A program made the translations under genes and the position numbers. From the NCBI RefSeq assembly GCF_031583595.1, contig NZ_CP134145.1, forward strand, positions 1,736,001 to 1,800,000: a DNA stretch of 64,000 nucleotides, read 5' to 3'. The notes under the pieces were generated by a model. The model saw nothing but the letters and a program-made list of their open reading frames with translations. It was not told the origin of the DNA and did no database searches. The DNA is from Thalassotalea psychrophila. GTDB lineage: Bacteria; Pseudomonadota; Gammaproteobacteria; Enterobacterales; Alteromonadaceae. Within the stretch, counting starts at the first letter, position 1. Each line of letters begins with the position of its first letter. Positions 63,937-64,000 of this stretch are shown piece after piece.

Positions 63937-64000
63937 AAAATAGATAATTAATAATAATTTAATAACAAATTATTCAATGGGTTGCTACTTGAGTTGTGGT

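Overview
The window reads as chromosomal DNA from a low-GC marine gammaproteobacterium, most likely in the Alteromonadales and near Colwelliaceae/Thalassotalea. The grounds are a next-door rnhA/dnaQ pair, RlmA, XthA, YchJ, an RstA/RstB-like two-component pair, AckA-Pta, large TonB-dependent receptors, and secreted enzymes ending in GlyGly-CTERM-type tails. The genus is inference; no rRNA lies in the window.

Region 1 (1-15.7 kb) is mostly core genes: rlmA and xthA, an MFS transporter, an OmpR-family regulator with its kinase, ychJ, a sulA-like SOS gene under a clear LexA box, ackA-pta, a metallo-beta-lactamase-fold hydrolase, dnaQ, four identical tRNA-Asp genes and an alpha-carbonic anhydrase. 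The rnhA gene is broken by a 261-bp MITE-like element that separates the first catalytic Asp from the rest of the protein.

Region 2 (15.8-26.4 kb) is an accessory redox/lipid island. It holds a desaturase fused to its own reductase and ferredoxin, with a TetR gene downstream and a candidate dyad operator. It also holds a three-gene membrane operon with orphan oxidase subunit III- and IV-like proteins, an AraC regulator, and a triple fusion of ferredoxin, FNR and flavin monooxygenase. The promoters of the membrane operon and of the triple fusion each carry two direct repeats exactly 20 bp apart, so AraC may control both. A frameshifted IS4-family element with an 11-bp target duplication and an SDR gene close the island.

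Region 3 (26.6-64 kb) is a large secreted-proteolysis and uptake locus. A ToxR/CadC-like membrane regulator with a beta-propeller precedes a reprolysin-like metalloprotease. Then comes a three-gene cassette: a subtilisin-fold protein that has lost every catalytic residue, an intact subtilisin with a His-rich insert, and a TonB-dependent receptor. The same cassette recurs at 52.3-63.9 kb. Two big lipoproteins lie between the copies, one with leucine-rich repeats and one with a long Ala-rich heptad-repeat segment. Junctions inside both cassettes carry perfect but unrelated hairpins. The pairing of dead and live subtilisins with a receptor, kept in two diverged copies, is the best candidate here for an undescribed system, perhaps for capture, cleavage and import of a protein or metal-bound peptide.
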